Assembly (NCBI GenBank): GCA_028673005.1
Contig: CM054115.1
Span: 108,888,672 to 108,952,671, forward strand
Origin: Tanypteryx hageni
Taxonomy: Eukaryota; Arthropoda; Insecta; Odonata; Petaluridae
Length of the DNA: 64,000 nucleotides
Direction: 5' to 3'
A program made the position numbers and the translations under genes. The notes below the pieces were generated by a model. That model was not told the origin of the DNA. It was given only the letters and a program-made list of their open reading frames with translations, and made no database searches. Shown here one piece after another: positions 46,701 to 48,801 of the stretch. Position 1 is the stretch's first letter. Each line of letters starts with the position of its first letter.

Positions 46701-47270
46701 AAGGAAAGGACTGAAGATTTATAATTTTTATCGTATAAATTTGCTTATCGATTTTATTTCTTAGAATTTCGCGTAAATACTGGCGATTTTGCAGTTTTCA
46801 TCACTCATTACGAGAGTGTTGCCATAGCAACAACTACTGTTGGACTCAGATTCGGTATATTCTAATACGTACACGCGTAATTTTTGCCGTACAAATACGC
46901 TTGATCAATTTAATATTCCGTTCGAATGTATCCGTAGTATTTTATAACGCTAAATTGTGAAATTTTGAAACACAAAGACCTACATATTCGCGATGACTTT
47001 AATGCTGTTAAAACCATTATAATTATTAAATAAATGATTAAATGTAAAGTAGGCATCATAAGTTCCGTTTGGATCATCTTGTTAATTTACACCAAATGGG
47101 AAATGAAAGTAAATATGTACAAAAATCTTAAATATTATGTGCATAATTGCCAAATACCTTACCATAACTTTCATCATCTTCACTGGAACATCGACATAGG
47201 CTGATCAACAACAGGAACGCAAAAGTGACTGGCACTCTTTCTTTCATCAGGTCACACATAGTCGATTATT
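4604..47270 (-). CDS. axo: Secreted Kunitz + laminin-G protein, neurexin superfamily (axotactin-like), 10 exons found, 3' end outside window
   Basis: Seen: ten exons joined in frame encode about 646 residues: a signal peptide (about 1-25), one Kunitz domain (C36 to C86), an acidic and aromatic linker, laminin-G 1, laminin-G 2 and most of laminin-G 3. No membrane segment follows the signal peptide, so the visible part is extracellular. Known: axotactin is a secreted neurexin-superfamily protein made by Drosophila glia and deposited on axon tracts; laminin-G domains bind glycans and protein ligands, and Kunitz domains inhibit serine proteases. Inference: an extracellular neural or matrix protein. 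The symbol rests on remembered family architecture, not a search; another Kunitz/LamG protein is the alternative. ATG at 47259 is chosen because an in-frame TAA lies two codons upstream and a hydrophobic leader follows. One or more exons between 28978 and 20508 are missing from this model, and the 3' end lies beyond position 1. Confidence 0.72.
4712..5511. other. Intron; tRNA-like A-box patch only
   Basis: Mostly featureless intron. Around 5485-5515 the sequence AGTTCAGTGGCAGAAT resembles the A box of tRNA-Gly, but no cloverleaf or good B box follows; it may be a SINE remnant. Confidence 0.4.
5512..6209. mobile_element. TIR MITE with AACCCAACC / GAGGGGG core
   Basis: The ends share about 85 bases in inverted order (CTGCATTAA, GAAGGTCAAGACAG, GAGAAATGGTA, ACTATGG). 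The centre carries direct repeats of GAACGCAACCCAACC...GGACCAAAGTGAATGTGG at about 5905-5945 and 5990-6035. The same core and ends recur at 10809-11183, and the core alone at 21890-22010 and 34905-34995. Confidence 0.65.
6289..6593 (-). CDS. axo: Exon: end of laminin-G 2 and start of laminin-G 3
   Basis: Acceptor ATTACAG, donor GGGAG|GTTTGT; phase 1 in, phase 0 out. It encodes NNFVGALKYVFFNHISILYE (closing laminin-G strand; the usual GC is replaced by GA, so this domain lacks that disulfide), a linker, then IWWPSSEPNRLEMRFDFKS and AVLASSD, opening a third laminin-G domain. Confidence 0.87.
6668..6922. mobile_element. hAT-type MITE, perfect 8-bp target duplication
   Basis: A 255-bp element with ends CAGTGGTGGCCAAAC and, reversed, CAGCGATGGCAAAAC, flanked on both sides by the identical 8-mer TTATATAG (6660-6667 and 6923-6930). 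End sequence and target length are those of hAT elements. No coding content. Confidence 0.85.
6931..7617. other. Intron remainder
   Basis: AT-rich sequence between the hAT MITE and the donor at 7617. No repeat end or exon recognised. Confidence 0.5.
7618..7951 (-). CDS. axo: Exon: laminin-G 2, core
   Basis: Acceptor TTTTTTAACAG, donor AATAG|GTTTGT; phase 0 in, phase 1 out. About 111 codons encode ALFYASG, VYIEIDFGG, the NHWHNLTIAHMGGTIRVSLD segment (laminin-G WH motif) and PEIYIGGGPE. The domain is complete apart from its last strands, which are in the exon at 6289-6593. The intron upstream is 12.45 kb and full of LINE and R4-like copies. Confidence 0.88.
7952..8797. other. Intron, nothing recognised
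   Basis: AT-rich sequence between the acceptor of the laminin-G 2 exon and the start of the LINE. The last 150 bases may hold decayed LINE sequence, but I cannot align it confidently. Confidence 0.4.
9274..10361. mobile_element. Pogo/Tigger-like non-autonomous element inside the LINE
   Basis: Ends AAGACATCCCTCACTTAGTG and, reversed, CAGGCATCCCTTGTTATAAT, with GAGCA-TTATAACA repeats near the right end. TA flanks both sides (9272-9273 and 10362-10363), and removing it rejoins the LINE at LFI / INDL. The end sequence resembles Tigger termini. No transposase was recognised inside. Confidence 0.75.
10809..11183. mobile_element. TIR MITE (same family as 5512-6209) inside the LINE
   Basis: Both ends carry TTTCCATAAC, GTGAAAGGTAAACAAAG, ATGGTAGC and GCACTGTCGATGGCAAGAAA-like blocks in inverted order over about 85 bases; the centre has GAACGCAACCCAACCC and GGGGGCCACAGTGAATGTGG. 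The LINE reading frame resumes on the right with KIIDLQKKALRIM. Confidence 0.72.
12063..13084 (+). pseudogene. LINE endonuclease domain (APE family)
   Basis: Frame one (12063-12281) has LRIGTWNVRTMRKVGKLENL and DIIGLSKTRWEGEG; a frameshift near 12282 leads to 12284-13084 with VDMLIIQVYMPTSAHDDEE, NCIIMGDWNSIVG and LIDYILV, then DIDSDHSLL. These are the exonuclease-endonuclease-phosphatase motifs (N, E replaced by K in SKTRW, GDWN, SDH). The catalytic Glu of the SETRW motif appears lost, and a stop ends the frame at 13082. Confidence 0.8.
13211..14589 (+). pseudogene. LINE reverse transcriptase and C-terminal region
   Basis: Open pieces at 13211-13597, 13622-14227 and 14344-14589, separated by single stops, encode KATGSDRIPAEVLKVMG, KDYRMISLLSHTLKIIMRIL, DQIGFRKGQGTRDAM, VDWQKAIDRVNW, GRVKQGCCLSPTLFNIY, then the catalytic KYADDQVLIG, and DYKYLGNI-x-KAKVAFRRKK...SIALYGAETW. 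After 14589 the frame is lost, but RRVRRKTRWKRERGRK and a WR-x-RF ending are visible to about 14740. A segment between LESLD and RRVRRK seems deleted. Confidence 0.82.
14779..15613. repeat. Dispersed repeat P (copy 1) containing a tandem of about 330 bp
   Basis: Begins TACGTAGTATATTGAGAAAG and ends TATATGAGAAAGT, like copies at 43996, 53210 and 63003. Inside, about 14930-15265 and 15266-15560 are diverged copies sharing TTTACTCAAAAATG, TTTGATTAAAATC, AATAATACTA, AAGCCATAT and TATGCTAA in the same order. No coding potential. Confidence 0.6.
15661..16080 (+). mobile_element. Pogo-like family, left end only
   Basis: Starts TACTGTATTTACCCGAATTC and carries the family's subterminal repeats (CAATTCATCGCTCGACAAAT, TTGCGAGACAAATTCGTTAC) and the CACTTGTTGGGTTGGGAG block shared with 567-2244. 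No right terminus was found, so its right border is uncertain. Confidence 0.55.
16081..16560. other. Intron, nothing recognised
   Basis: No repeat end or exon seen. The sequence leads into an (ATA)n tract at 16561-16576. Confidence 0.4.
16577..17412 (+). mobile_element. R4/Dong-like LINE, internally deleted copy, in an AAT microsatellite
   Basis: A GC-richer 5' UTR starts CCTGTGGGGGTTTTCTGTCC directly after (ATA)n; an ORF start (16936) follows, then the 3' end CCGGCTCAAAAGCTGTG and AAATACAAAGGTATAAC before (AAT)n. Everything between the N-terminal ORF and the last dozen codons is missing. Known: Dong elements of the R4 clade insert in TAA repeats, which fits both borders. Confidence 0.72.
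16936..17340 (+). pseudogene. R4-like LINE ORF, N-terminus fused to its own C-terminal tail
   Basis: 134 residues: a basic, Ser/Gly-rich N-terminus (ESRKRSSASDKKPLPGDRQ), then RRRVRMKWTAEVNTFIMRTY, a motif found at the start of REL-endonuclease LINE proteins, and then TTRIVRQFLSSE, identical to the C-terminus at about 18350-18395. The fusion is in frame but lacks reverse transcriptase and endonuclease. Confidence 0.7.
17431..18463 (+). mobile_element. R4/Dong-like LINE, 5'-truncated copy
   Basis: Begins directly after the AAT tract of the previous copy, ends with the same 3' UTR (GAGAGTGCTTGGCAAAGCC, CCGGCTCAAAAGCTGTG) and a new (AAT)n. The two copies lie head to tail with only microsatellite between them. 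5' truncation is typical of LINEs. Confidence 0.75.
17619..18395 (+). pseudogene. LINE C-terminal domain: zinc knuckle and restriction-like endonuclease
   Basis: A 258-residue open frame begins MTLHGRHPQDLSRSDVDKE, followed by GFMLAIQDQVINTKNYQKYI. The CCHC-like knuckle CRKCREHPEIIQHITGAC is followed by an R-PD-x-D endonuclease core (NRPDIVLQDKVAKTTYLIDI), as in R2/R4-clade LINEs. The frame itself is intact, but the upstream part (17431-17618, with KYTPLNL) is in another frame and the reverse transcriptase is absent. Confidence 0.8.
18464..18702. other. Short intronic stretch
   Basis: Contains ATCATCATC clusters near 18543 and 18590. Nothing else recognised. Confidence 0.4.
18703..19217 (-). 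mobile_element. Second mariner-like element, 515 bp, TIRs about 28 bp
   Basis: Ends CAGGGTGTACCATTTAAAAT and, reversed, CAGGGTGTACCATTTAAAAC, both leading into CAACCCA; TA at 18701-18702 and 19218-19219. The CAGGGTGT start is shared with the element at 2936. A partial transposase lies inside. Confidence 0.8.
18863..19087 (-). pseudogene. Mariner-like transposase N-terminal fragment
   Basis: A 74-residue minus-strand frame contains GEHVFIVEDCFSLKSFTAVC followed by KAFRNAYL, the N-terminal helix-turn-helix of the same transposase group as at 3118-3752. No catalytic domain; the element is non-autonomous. Confidence 0.62.
19220..19812. other. Intron, nothing recognised
   Basis: AT-rich sequence. 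The segment GTGAGATTGGGTGCAGTC near 19583 stands out in composition, but I could not assign it. Confidence 0.35.
19813..20224. mobile_element. Short pogo-like non-autonomous element
   Basis: Ends TACAGTATTTATCCGAATAT and, reversed, TACTGTATTTATCCAAATAT, followed by AAGACAAGG / TAGACAACTC. About 410 bp, without a transposase. The right end lies only about 180 bp from the laminin-G 2 exon (donor 20401). Confidence 0.65.
20402..20508 (-). CDS. axo: Exon: start of laminin-G 2
   Basis: Acceptor CTTGCTGCAG, donor TTTAAG|GTGAGT; phase 1 in, phase 0 out. It encodes MLTLRGSSYVSYRIYDWKD and ends NRISLWFK, the F-x-L-x-F-x-T start of a laminin-G domain that continues without a gap into the exon at 7618-7951. 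At 107 bases it is too short for simple ORF detection and was found from splice borders and domain continuity. Confidence 0.8.
20509..21159. other. Intron upstream of the laminin-G 2 exon
   Basis: No exon or repeat end recognised. The region that should contain the missing linker exon (20509-28977) starts here. Confidence 0.4.
21160..21484 (+). pseudogene. Pogo-like transposase N-terminal HTH fragment (copy 1)
   Basis: Three-frame reading gives KRYAYTICYKLQVIQYIETQ-GN, then an HTH-like spacing and LGPKWSQQEEEV, resembling the CENP-B/psq-type N-terminus of pogo transposases. The stretch is about 75% identical by eye to 30760-31065. Frameshifted and non-functional. Confidence 0.55.
21485..22572 (-). 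repeat. Dispersed B-box repeat S, copy 1, interrupted by a MITE
   Basis: Read on the minus strand: a GTCTGTCTGTCTGTCC tract, AGACCGATTTTCATG, GGATAGTTTTTGTTGCGAAG, a polymerase III B-box-like CCCGGATTCGATTCC, GGAAATCTGAAATCC, GAGAGTGTTGCC and the end GTTCCGTTTGGATCAT. The same order is found at 46390-47095. A MITE (21765-22127) splits it. Probably a long tRNA-related SINE or similar retroposon. Confidence 0.72.
21765..22127. mobile_element. MITE inserted in repeat S
   Basis: Ends of about 48 bases are inverted copies (ATCACCTACAGCAGT / ACCACCTACAGCACAG, and AACGAGATTTT / GACGAGATTTG). The centre has TCGAGGTAGGGGGACAGTGG and CCCAACCCGGAGGGGG, the core also seen at 5905, 10990 and 34915. The flanking repeat S continues on both sides. 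Confidence 0.68.
22573..23419. other. Intron with short repeat fragments
   Basis: Contains CCCGGGATT and GGAATTCCCGAG motifs (23030-23095), a GGGACCATCCATAAATTAC block at 23169 that looks like a transposon end, and a run of about 14 C at 23215. No exon was accepted. Confidence 0.4.
23722..24060 (-). pseudogene. GIY-YIG endonuclease domain of the Penelope-like element
   Basis: From about 24055 leftward: SGIYKLA-x-DDCGAVYIGQTG then RSFDKRIKEH, the GIY-YIG core with its conserved Arg, and then NSQFAKHLLNLNHH. An internal stop after KEHK (about 23947) breaks the frame. The GIY and YIG motifs are both intact. Confidence 0.78.
24267..24641 (-). pseudogene. Penelope-like reverse transcriptase, C-terminal part
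   Basis: 124 residues: VWSGTDDQLSEFLTLLNSLH, then ISFTVESETNGLLNFLDLTL, KPTYTDQVI, AAFHSMLHRLFNIPLSKPNF and IKQIAINNGYK. The catalytic YVDD region should lie just upstream; here only a damaged MWMTF precedes CVWSG. Nonsense changes make it inactive. Confidence 0.8.
24663..25922. other. Intron, no gene recognised
   Basis: Contains AATTCCTGGGAA and TTCCCGGAATT motifs (24830-24880) like those at 23030, suggesting one older repeat split by the Penelope insertion. Short ORFs here show no recognisable domain. Confidence 0.4.
25923..26709. mobile_element. Pogo-like non-autonomous element with dense ATTCGTCGC subterminal repeats
   Basis: Left end CCGTATTTACACGAATCC AAGACGAGG; right end reversed TACTGTATTTACCTAGATCC. 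Positions 26030-26170 and 26265-26370 hold many variants of ATTCGTCGCGAGACAAA in alternating orientation. A GACAGTCTGCTAAAAG block before the right end is also in the 567-2244 copy. Confidence 0.68.
26710..27101. other. Intron, nothing recognised
   Basis: AT-rich sequence between two pogo-type elements. No exon or repeat end seen. Confidence 0.4.
27104..28130 (-). mobile_element. Tigger-like DNA transposon remnant
   Basis: Ends CAGTAGAACGTCTATTAAAC and, reversed, CAGTAAAACATTGATTATCT, flanked by TA on both sides (27102-27103 and 28131-28132). Such ends are typical of Tigger/pogo. A minus-strand transposase N-terminus is inside; the catalytic part is missing. Confidence 0.78.
27516..27788 (-). 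pseudogene. Tigger-type transposase, CENP-B-like HTH part
   Basis: A 90-residue frame has LDSVLIKQFQQKQADSMPIS, QANVLFEKL and STGWLKSFKERHGI, the second DNA-binding HTH of Tigger/CENP-B proteins. The first HTH (EDKLKIAKKH) lies in another frame near 27930-27960. No DDE residues remain. Confidence 0.75.
28133..28977. other. Intron downstream of the 28978 exon
   Basis: AT-rich. A TACTGTATTTACC stretch at 28639-28651 is an isolated pogo-family end motif. A possible donor next to it was rejected as an exon border. Confidence 0.4.
28978..29146 (-). CDS. axo: Exon: laminin-G 1, C-terminal part with cysteine pair
   Basis: Acceptor TTTAAACAAG, donor ATAA|GTATGT; phase 1 in, phase 2 out. It encodes FVGCIKDVVL, the F-x-G-C-I-x-D-V motif that closes laminin-G domains, and a second cysteine (EGCIN) expected to form the domain disulfide. 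Its phase 2 exit does not fit the phase 1 entry of the exon at 20402-20508, and direct joining gives a stop, so a linker exon must lie between them. Confidence 0.85.
29620..29790 (-). CDS. axo: Exon: laminin-G 1, central strands
   Basis: Acceptor CCTTTCAG, donor GGAG|GTATTT; phase 1 in and out. It begins GLNHDSWHKVVVLIDISQAK, the laminin-G segment in which N/D-x-x-WH-x-V precedes a strand, and ends SSVVLIGG, the conserved L-x-I/V-G-G turn. No stop or frameshift. Confidence 0.88.
30180..30364 (-). CDS. axo: Exon: laminin-G 1, strands after the first junction
   Basis: Acceptor TTGCAG, donor CAAG|GTATGA; phase 2 in, phase 1 out. It encodes the laminin-G core FSREISFQFRTRLPHGLL followed by VYHS, then ALYVIVEKGALKVVHVFG. 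The pattern F-x-F-R-T-x6-G-L-L-x-Y is the usual laminin-G signature. It is separated by introns of only 389 and 473 bases from the next two exons, unlike the multi-kilobase introns elsewhere. Confidence 0.88.
30365..30759. other. Intron, nothing recognised
   Basis: AT-rich; a run of about 12 G at 30680. No exon. Confidence 0.4.
30760..31065 (+). pseudogene. Pogo-like transposase N-terminal HTH fragment (copy 2)
   Basis: Diverged copy of 21160-21484: shared blocks GAGATCGCAATGGCTACAA, AAGATATG, AACTTCAGGTGATT and AAGCTTAGTCCTAAATG-like sequence. Reads as KRYDIISYKLQVIYYAKTHG in frame. Frameshifted remnant. Confidence 0.55.
31200..32370. repeat. Degenerate tandem repeat, four units of about 150-190 bp, ending in a CA tract
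   Basis: Four units at about 31601, 31743, 31905 and 32095 share CGAAAA-x-GTGTCTCATCAAAA, ATTGATATTGG, CATCAAAATCGGTCAATT and CCGAGATATATTTT in the same order. The block ends ACACACACACACAGACAGC followed by TTTTATTATTATAGATT. No coding content; probably the internal repeat of an unidentified element. Confidence 0.6.
32374..32755. repeat. Dispersed 380-bp repeat, copy 1
   Basis: Matches 40680-41033 in the same orientation: GGCACATTTAGTTATACAAG, TTTCGAAGCAATTATTTAT, TATATTTAACTGTT, CACGGCTAGAAATGATACAC and TTAGTGAACC. No ORF. The copy at 40680 lies inside a TIR element. Confidence 0.7.
32961..33448. mobile_element. MITE with 16-bp perfect TIRs and poly-G subtermini
   Basis: TGCATGGGCGGATTCA at 32961-32976 is repeated exactly in inverted form at 33433-33448. 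Each is followed inward by a G run (about 12 G at left; at right 18 C on this strand, 33403-33420). Interior AT-rich, without ORF. Confidence 0.75.
33449..33968. other. Intron, nothing recognised
   Basis: No exon, RNA gene or repeat end seen. Confidence 0.4.
33977..34641. mobile_element. hAT-type element, perfect 8-bp target duplication
   Basis: Ends CAGGGGTTCCCAACC and its exact inverse GGTTGGGAACCCCTG, flanked by TCGTAGTG on both sides (33969-33976 and 34642-34649). Classic hAT termini and duplication length. Interior has GGCGGGCGCCGCC near the left and GGCGCCATGGCGCCC near the right, GC-rich palindromic subtermini. No transposase. Confidence 0.9.
34649..35292. mobile_element. Fold-back element with GGTAAATGTGCACATTTACC repeats
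   Basis: Left arm (about 34652-34820) and right arm (about 35030-35290) are inverted relatives; both carry ACGGTAAA at the tip, GTGCACATTTACCACCAAG and CTCGGTAAATGTAAGT. The motif GTAAATGTGCACATTTAC is self-complementary and occurs whole or in part more than ten times. The centre has the AACCCGAGGGGGGA core of other MITEs. It abuts the hAT element. Confidence 0.72.
35293..35823. other. Intron, nothing recognised
   Basis: AT-rich. No exon or repeat end seen. Confidence 0.4.
35824..36073 (-). mobile_element. tRNA-derived SINE, copy 1
   Basis: On the minus strand it starts GTGGTGTAGTGGTTAGGAAG (A box), has GAGTACGAATCCTGC (B-box-like) about 45 bases later, then a body with GGTTTGAGGAGACCGCGCA, GTCCTTCGGAATGGACGTTA and TGGTGCTTTTCGTAAAGAGT and ends CTTCTGTGTATGTCC. 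A full copy is at 49627 (plus) and a truncated one at 50486. Confidence 0.82.
36375..36663 (-). CDS. axo: Exon: acidic linker and start of laminin-G 1
   Basis: Acceptor TTGAGTAG, donor AAG|GTATAA; enters in phase 1 and leaves in phase 2. It encodes about 96 residues: a hydrophilic linker rich in Asp, Glu, Lys and Asn, then an aromatic stretch (FFDYEWWAWDSGP), a Pro-rich turn and the first strand region of a laminin-G domain (AFVQLDASQIPNFQL). The junction with the exon at 30180 gives QLRFSREISFQF, a natural laminin-G strand. Confidence 0.82.
36664..37299. other. Intron with a short GC-rich repeat end
   Basis: Positions 36973-37025 form a GC-rich patch (CCAGGCCCGCCCTTAGGCAG, then CCCCGCCCCGGGCCCCGCGC) in AT-rich surroundings, like one terminus of a DNA transposon whose other end is not visible. 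Confidence 0.4.
37300..37620 (+). repeat. Repeat Q, two tandem units (copy 1)
   Basis: Units at about 37330 and 37510 share GTAAGGTAT / ATGGTAT, TATTCAGGTAGAGGACA and TTGGCTACAAAAAC-like blocks. The same two-unit layout is at 62117-62510. No ORF. Confidence 0.58.
37845..38285 (-). repeat. B-box repeat Y, copy 1
   Basis: On the minus strand: TTTATGACTGACTCTTAATG, CAAACTCC, then a B-box-like ACCCGGGTTCGACTCCTG, TAATTGACCTACGAT-like sequence, CGCTCAAGTTATTCG and ACGATATGT. Copy 2 at 47490-47900 has the same order. A long tRNA-related retroposon is likely. Confidence 0.65.
38286..39804. other. Intron, nothing recognised
   Basis: AT-rich sequence without exon, RNA gene or recognised repeat end. 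Confidence 0.4.
39805..40235. repeat. Unassigned segment of higher GC, repeat-like
   Basis: About 430 bases with balanced composition (CACCCGGGGATCCGATTGG, CTTGCACAGGAGGATG, CTCCCGCCGGCATAGCTC) stand out from AT-rich flanks. Reading frames are broken by stops in all six frames. It looks like a conserved retroposon body rather than host exon, but I cannot name it. Confidence 0.35.
40534..41287. mobile_element. TIR element with AGGGTGACCA ends
   Basis: Left AGGGTGACCATACGTCCCGG, right reversed AGGGTGACCAGATTCCGAGG; GTCCCGG recurs just inside both ends (40548, 41220, 41254). It contains copy 2 of the 380-bp repeat. Termini of this sort are common in hAT-like MITEs; a perfect target duplication was not found. 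Confidence 0.6.
40680..41033. repeat. Dispersed 380-bp repeat, copy 2
   Basis: Same orientation and block order as 32374-32755 (TTTAGCTATACGAGTTTCG, AAGCAATTATTTATG, ACGGCTAGAAATGATACG, TTAGTGAACCA). It ends GGGTGCGTTTTATATGC, like a DNA transposon terminus. Confidence 0.68.
41727..43318. mobile_element. Putative element bounded by ATTCGTCGC repeats
   Basis: The left flank (41727-41790) has CCGTCCTATACTGTGTGCCG and three ATTCGTCGC-like units; the right flank (43210-43318) has six tandem units of TGCGACGAATTT and ends GAACCGTCCTATACAGGC. These are inverted relative to each other. Inside is one short ORF of unknown function. The ATTCGTCGC motif is shared with the pogo-like family at 25923. Confidence 0.5.
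42771..43064 (+). CDS. 97-residue ORF of unknown function inside the putative element
   Basis: Starts MADGEVKLRDPISFPRYMDS, then NQCRPVIQCGICD (two close cysteines) and an aromatic stretch FVFYFVFIRG. I do not recognise it. The first 60 residues look more protein-like than the rest; a possible donor (ACGTG|GTAATC, about 42940) would end an exon there. It may equally be a chance ORF. Confidence 0.25.
   Translation: MADGEVKLRDPISFPRYMDSGLTNNQCRPVIQCGICDRRVFRATLSFVFYFVFIRGNPCCNTGRVLVESYVIRVRMEMEKTVIRLSEKSIYQESIAR
43397..43570 (-). CDS. axo: Kunitz/BPTI domain exon
   Basis: This 174-base exon encodes one whole Kunitz domain. Six cysteines at residues 36, 45, 61, 69, 82 and 86 have exactly the BPTI spacing (9, 16, 8, 13, 4), with the typical FVYGGCKGN and the F-x4-E-C-x3-C ending. 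The residue after the second cysteine (the P1 site of the family) is Arg46, in the order GPCRSW, which in active family members favours trypsin-like proteases. It enters and leaves in phase 1. Two donors six bases apart both keep the frame: C|GTGAGT (exon end 43397, used here) and G|GTGAAC (exon end 43403). Confidence 0.9.
43996..44601. repeat. Dispersed repeat P, copy 2, with conserved hairpin
   Basis: Starts AGTTTCTCTATATACGTAG and ends ATATGGAGAAAGT. Shared with copies 3 and 4: TTTTTTCATGAAAAAA, TTTCAACGGAAATACA, TTTCTCGATGATGTCTGTG, AACTATTAATCAGGTCA. Positions 44348-44358 and 44372-44382 form an 11-bp perfect inverted repeat (AAAGGTTGTAG). Confidence 0.68.
44602..45152. other. Intron, nothing recognised
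   Basis: AT-rich. No exon or repeat end seen apart from CATGTG sequence continuing from repeat P. Confidence 0.4.
45161..45993. mobile_element. hAT-type element, perfect 8-bp target duplication
   Basis: 833 bp with ends TAGCGGTTTCCAACC and, reversed, CAGCGGTTCCCAACC, flanked on both sides by GTCTAAAC (45153-45160 and 45994-46001). The interior is GC-richer (GGGTCCCGACCC, GGGGGCGG) and without an intact ORF. Confidence 0.88.
46002..46389. other. Intron, nothing recognised
   Basis: AT-rich sequence between the hAT element and repeat S. Confidence 0.4.
46390..47095 (+). repeat. Dispersed B-box repeat S, copy 2 (uninterrupted)
   Basis: Contains GTTGTCTGTCTGTCCGTCC, AAACCGATTTTCATGAAAC, GAGGATAGTTTTTGTTTCGA, the B-box-like CTCGGGTTCGATTCCAG, GGGAAATCTGAAATCC, ACTGGCGATTTTGCAG, GAGAGTGTTGCCATAGC and the end GTTCCGTTTGGATCAT. 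It ends about 70 bases from the first coding exon. Confidence 0.75.
47163..47270 (-). CDS. axo: Exon with start codon and signal peptide (coding 47163-47259)
   Basis: The exon opens after an acceptor (TTTCAG) whose G is at 47271, carries 11 bases of 5'UTR with an in-frame TAA, and starts coding at 47259. It encodes 32 codons plus one base. Residues 8-24 (RVPVTFAFLLLISLCRC) form a basic then hydrophobic leader, followed by an acidic stretch SSEDDESY, as expected for a secreted protein with cleavage near residue 24-26. The donor is ATG|GTAAGG and leaves phase 1, matching the next exon. The acceptor just before the ATG means at least one untranslated exon and the promoter lie further right; I could not locate them. 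Confidence 0.82.
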
Positions 47271-47489
47271 CTGAAATAAAATATGTTGAAATGTGACTAA
47301 ATTAAGACAAAAGTTTCTGAATTAATTAAAATGTAACAATGTTAACGAAGAACCTCGTGACAAGGGAGGGGCGGGAGTGGCGACCGGAGAGGGCGTCTAC
47401 TCAGGAGAGTAGCGAGTCGATATCTTGGCAGAAATATCTTGAACTGTTTAACTTATGACAATCTCTTTAAATAATGAGCTAAGAAATCC
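47271..47489. other. Intron upstream of the signal-peptide exon
   Basis: Acceptor TATTTTATTTCAG lies at 47271-47283. Beyond it I see a GC-rich patch at 47360-47410 but no exon. Confidence 0.4.
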
Positions 47490-47900
47490 GGTCACACTCG
47501 ACTAATATGTACTATTTATGACTGACTATAATGCTATATTTAACAAACTTTCCGAATAGATAGAAGACTGAAATTAAGTGGGAATGTTTGATTCTTATAA
47601 TAAAAACCATATACGGAAAAATCTCAAAAAGATCTGGGTTCGACTCCATTAGAAAATTTCTGTTTTCCATAACTCGTAAAAATTGATTTTTCGACTTACT
47701 GGTTTGTATTCTTTTGCAAATTTAAATTAGAAATAATTGACCTGCGATCTTCGGACCTAAACCGTTTCAAAGAAAAATAAATAAAGTTTCTTATTCTTAT
47801 AGTCACATATTGCCTACGGTACAAAGTCGCTCAAGTTATACGTTTAAATCATATTAATTGGAAAAATTTAAGCTTTTTAACGATATGTTGCTTTGCCGAC
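47490..47900 (+). repeat. B-box repeat Y, copy 2
   Basis: TATGACTGACTATAATGC, CTGGGTTCGACTCCA (B-box-like), TTGACCTGCGAT, TCGCTCAAGTTATACG and AACGATATGT in the same order as 37845-38285. Confidence 0.65.
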
Positions 47901-47979
47901 CGTGTCATTGTTATTTTCGTCTCAATCCTTATACTATATGCGTAAGCAAAGCGTGCTTTGAATGCTTTAATAAAAGAGA

Positions 47980-48680
47980 GAAGGAGAGGGGCAGTGACGA
48001 GAGAGAGAGAGAGATTGAAAGAGGAGAGAGTGAAAGAGGAGAGAAAGAGGGAGGGAGACAGAGGAGGGAGAGATAGATAGATAATGTTGCTTTATTAGGG
48101 CAGGATTAAGACTAGGAAGTCTAGTTTTCCAGAGAAGGAGAGAGATAAAGGGATTGATTGATTGATTGATTTGGTCTTTATTTGGGGCGAGATTGAGACT
48201 AGGAAGTCCCATCTTCCGCCTAACCCCTCGTCGTGATACATATAGTAATACATTAAACATTAACAATGTAAATACAGGTAACAATAAAAATACAAGTATT
48301 TGAAAATAAAAGATGTGATTTTGTGGGAAAAAATATGAACTGCTGAGTAATGGAATCCATGTAAAAAAACCCACTGCAGGAAAACACCCACACAAGAAGG
48401 GGGTTGGGAAAAACCTGCGAAACCTACTGAGATTTACTAAAGAAATCACAATGTTAAATGTTGAAATCATAAAGAGATAAAAAAAATTGGCACAACATGA
48501 ATAGATCATTGAATAAAATAAACATGTAAAAATATCAAGAGAGAGGGAGAGAGAGAGAGAGGGAGAGAGAGAGAGGAAGAGGAAGAGAGGAGGAAGAGGG
48601 AGAGATATATAGATAATGTTCCTTATTAGAGCGATATTGAGATTAGGAAGTCTACTTTCCCCGAGAAGGGGAGAAGGAGG
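47980..48680. repeat. GA-rich microsatellites around three GGCGAGATTGAGACTAGG units
   Basis: GA-rich tracts at about 47985-48080 and 48535-48605 alternate with three related units at 48082, 48170 and 48613 sharing TTATT-x-GGGCG-x-GATTGAGAC then TAGGAAGTC. ORFs on the opposite strand here are low-complexity and not genes. Confidence 0.6.
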
Positions 48681-48761
48681 GAGAATGGGAGGGAGGAGGA
48701 TGGTAGAAAAGAAGAGAGAAAAGTAGTAAGAATGGGAAGTTCCTTAAATTTAATATTTAAT

Positions 48762-48801
48762 TCACGCATACCCGTCATATTTGACGGGCTATTACGCTAG
48801 T
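48762..48801 (+). mobile_element. Helitron-like 3' terminus
   Basis: CCCGTCA-TATT-TGACGGG (48771-48788) forms a 7-bp stem, followed 8 bases later by CTAG (48797-48800) and a T. Hairpin, CTRR end and T after it are the Helitron 3' signature. The 5' end (TC after A) was not identified, so element length is unknown. Confidence 0.55.

Noticed and set aside
47967..48509. 180-residue minus-strand ORF
   Set aside because: Covers GA/CT microsatellite and dispersed repeat units; hydrophobic low-complexity composition without domain.
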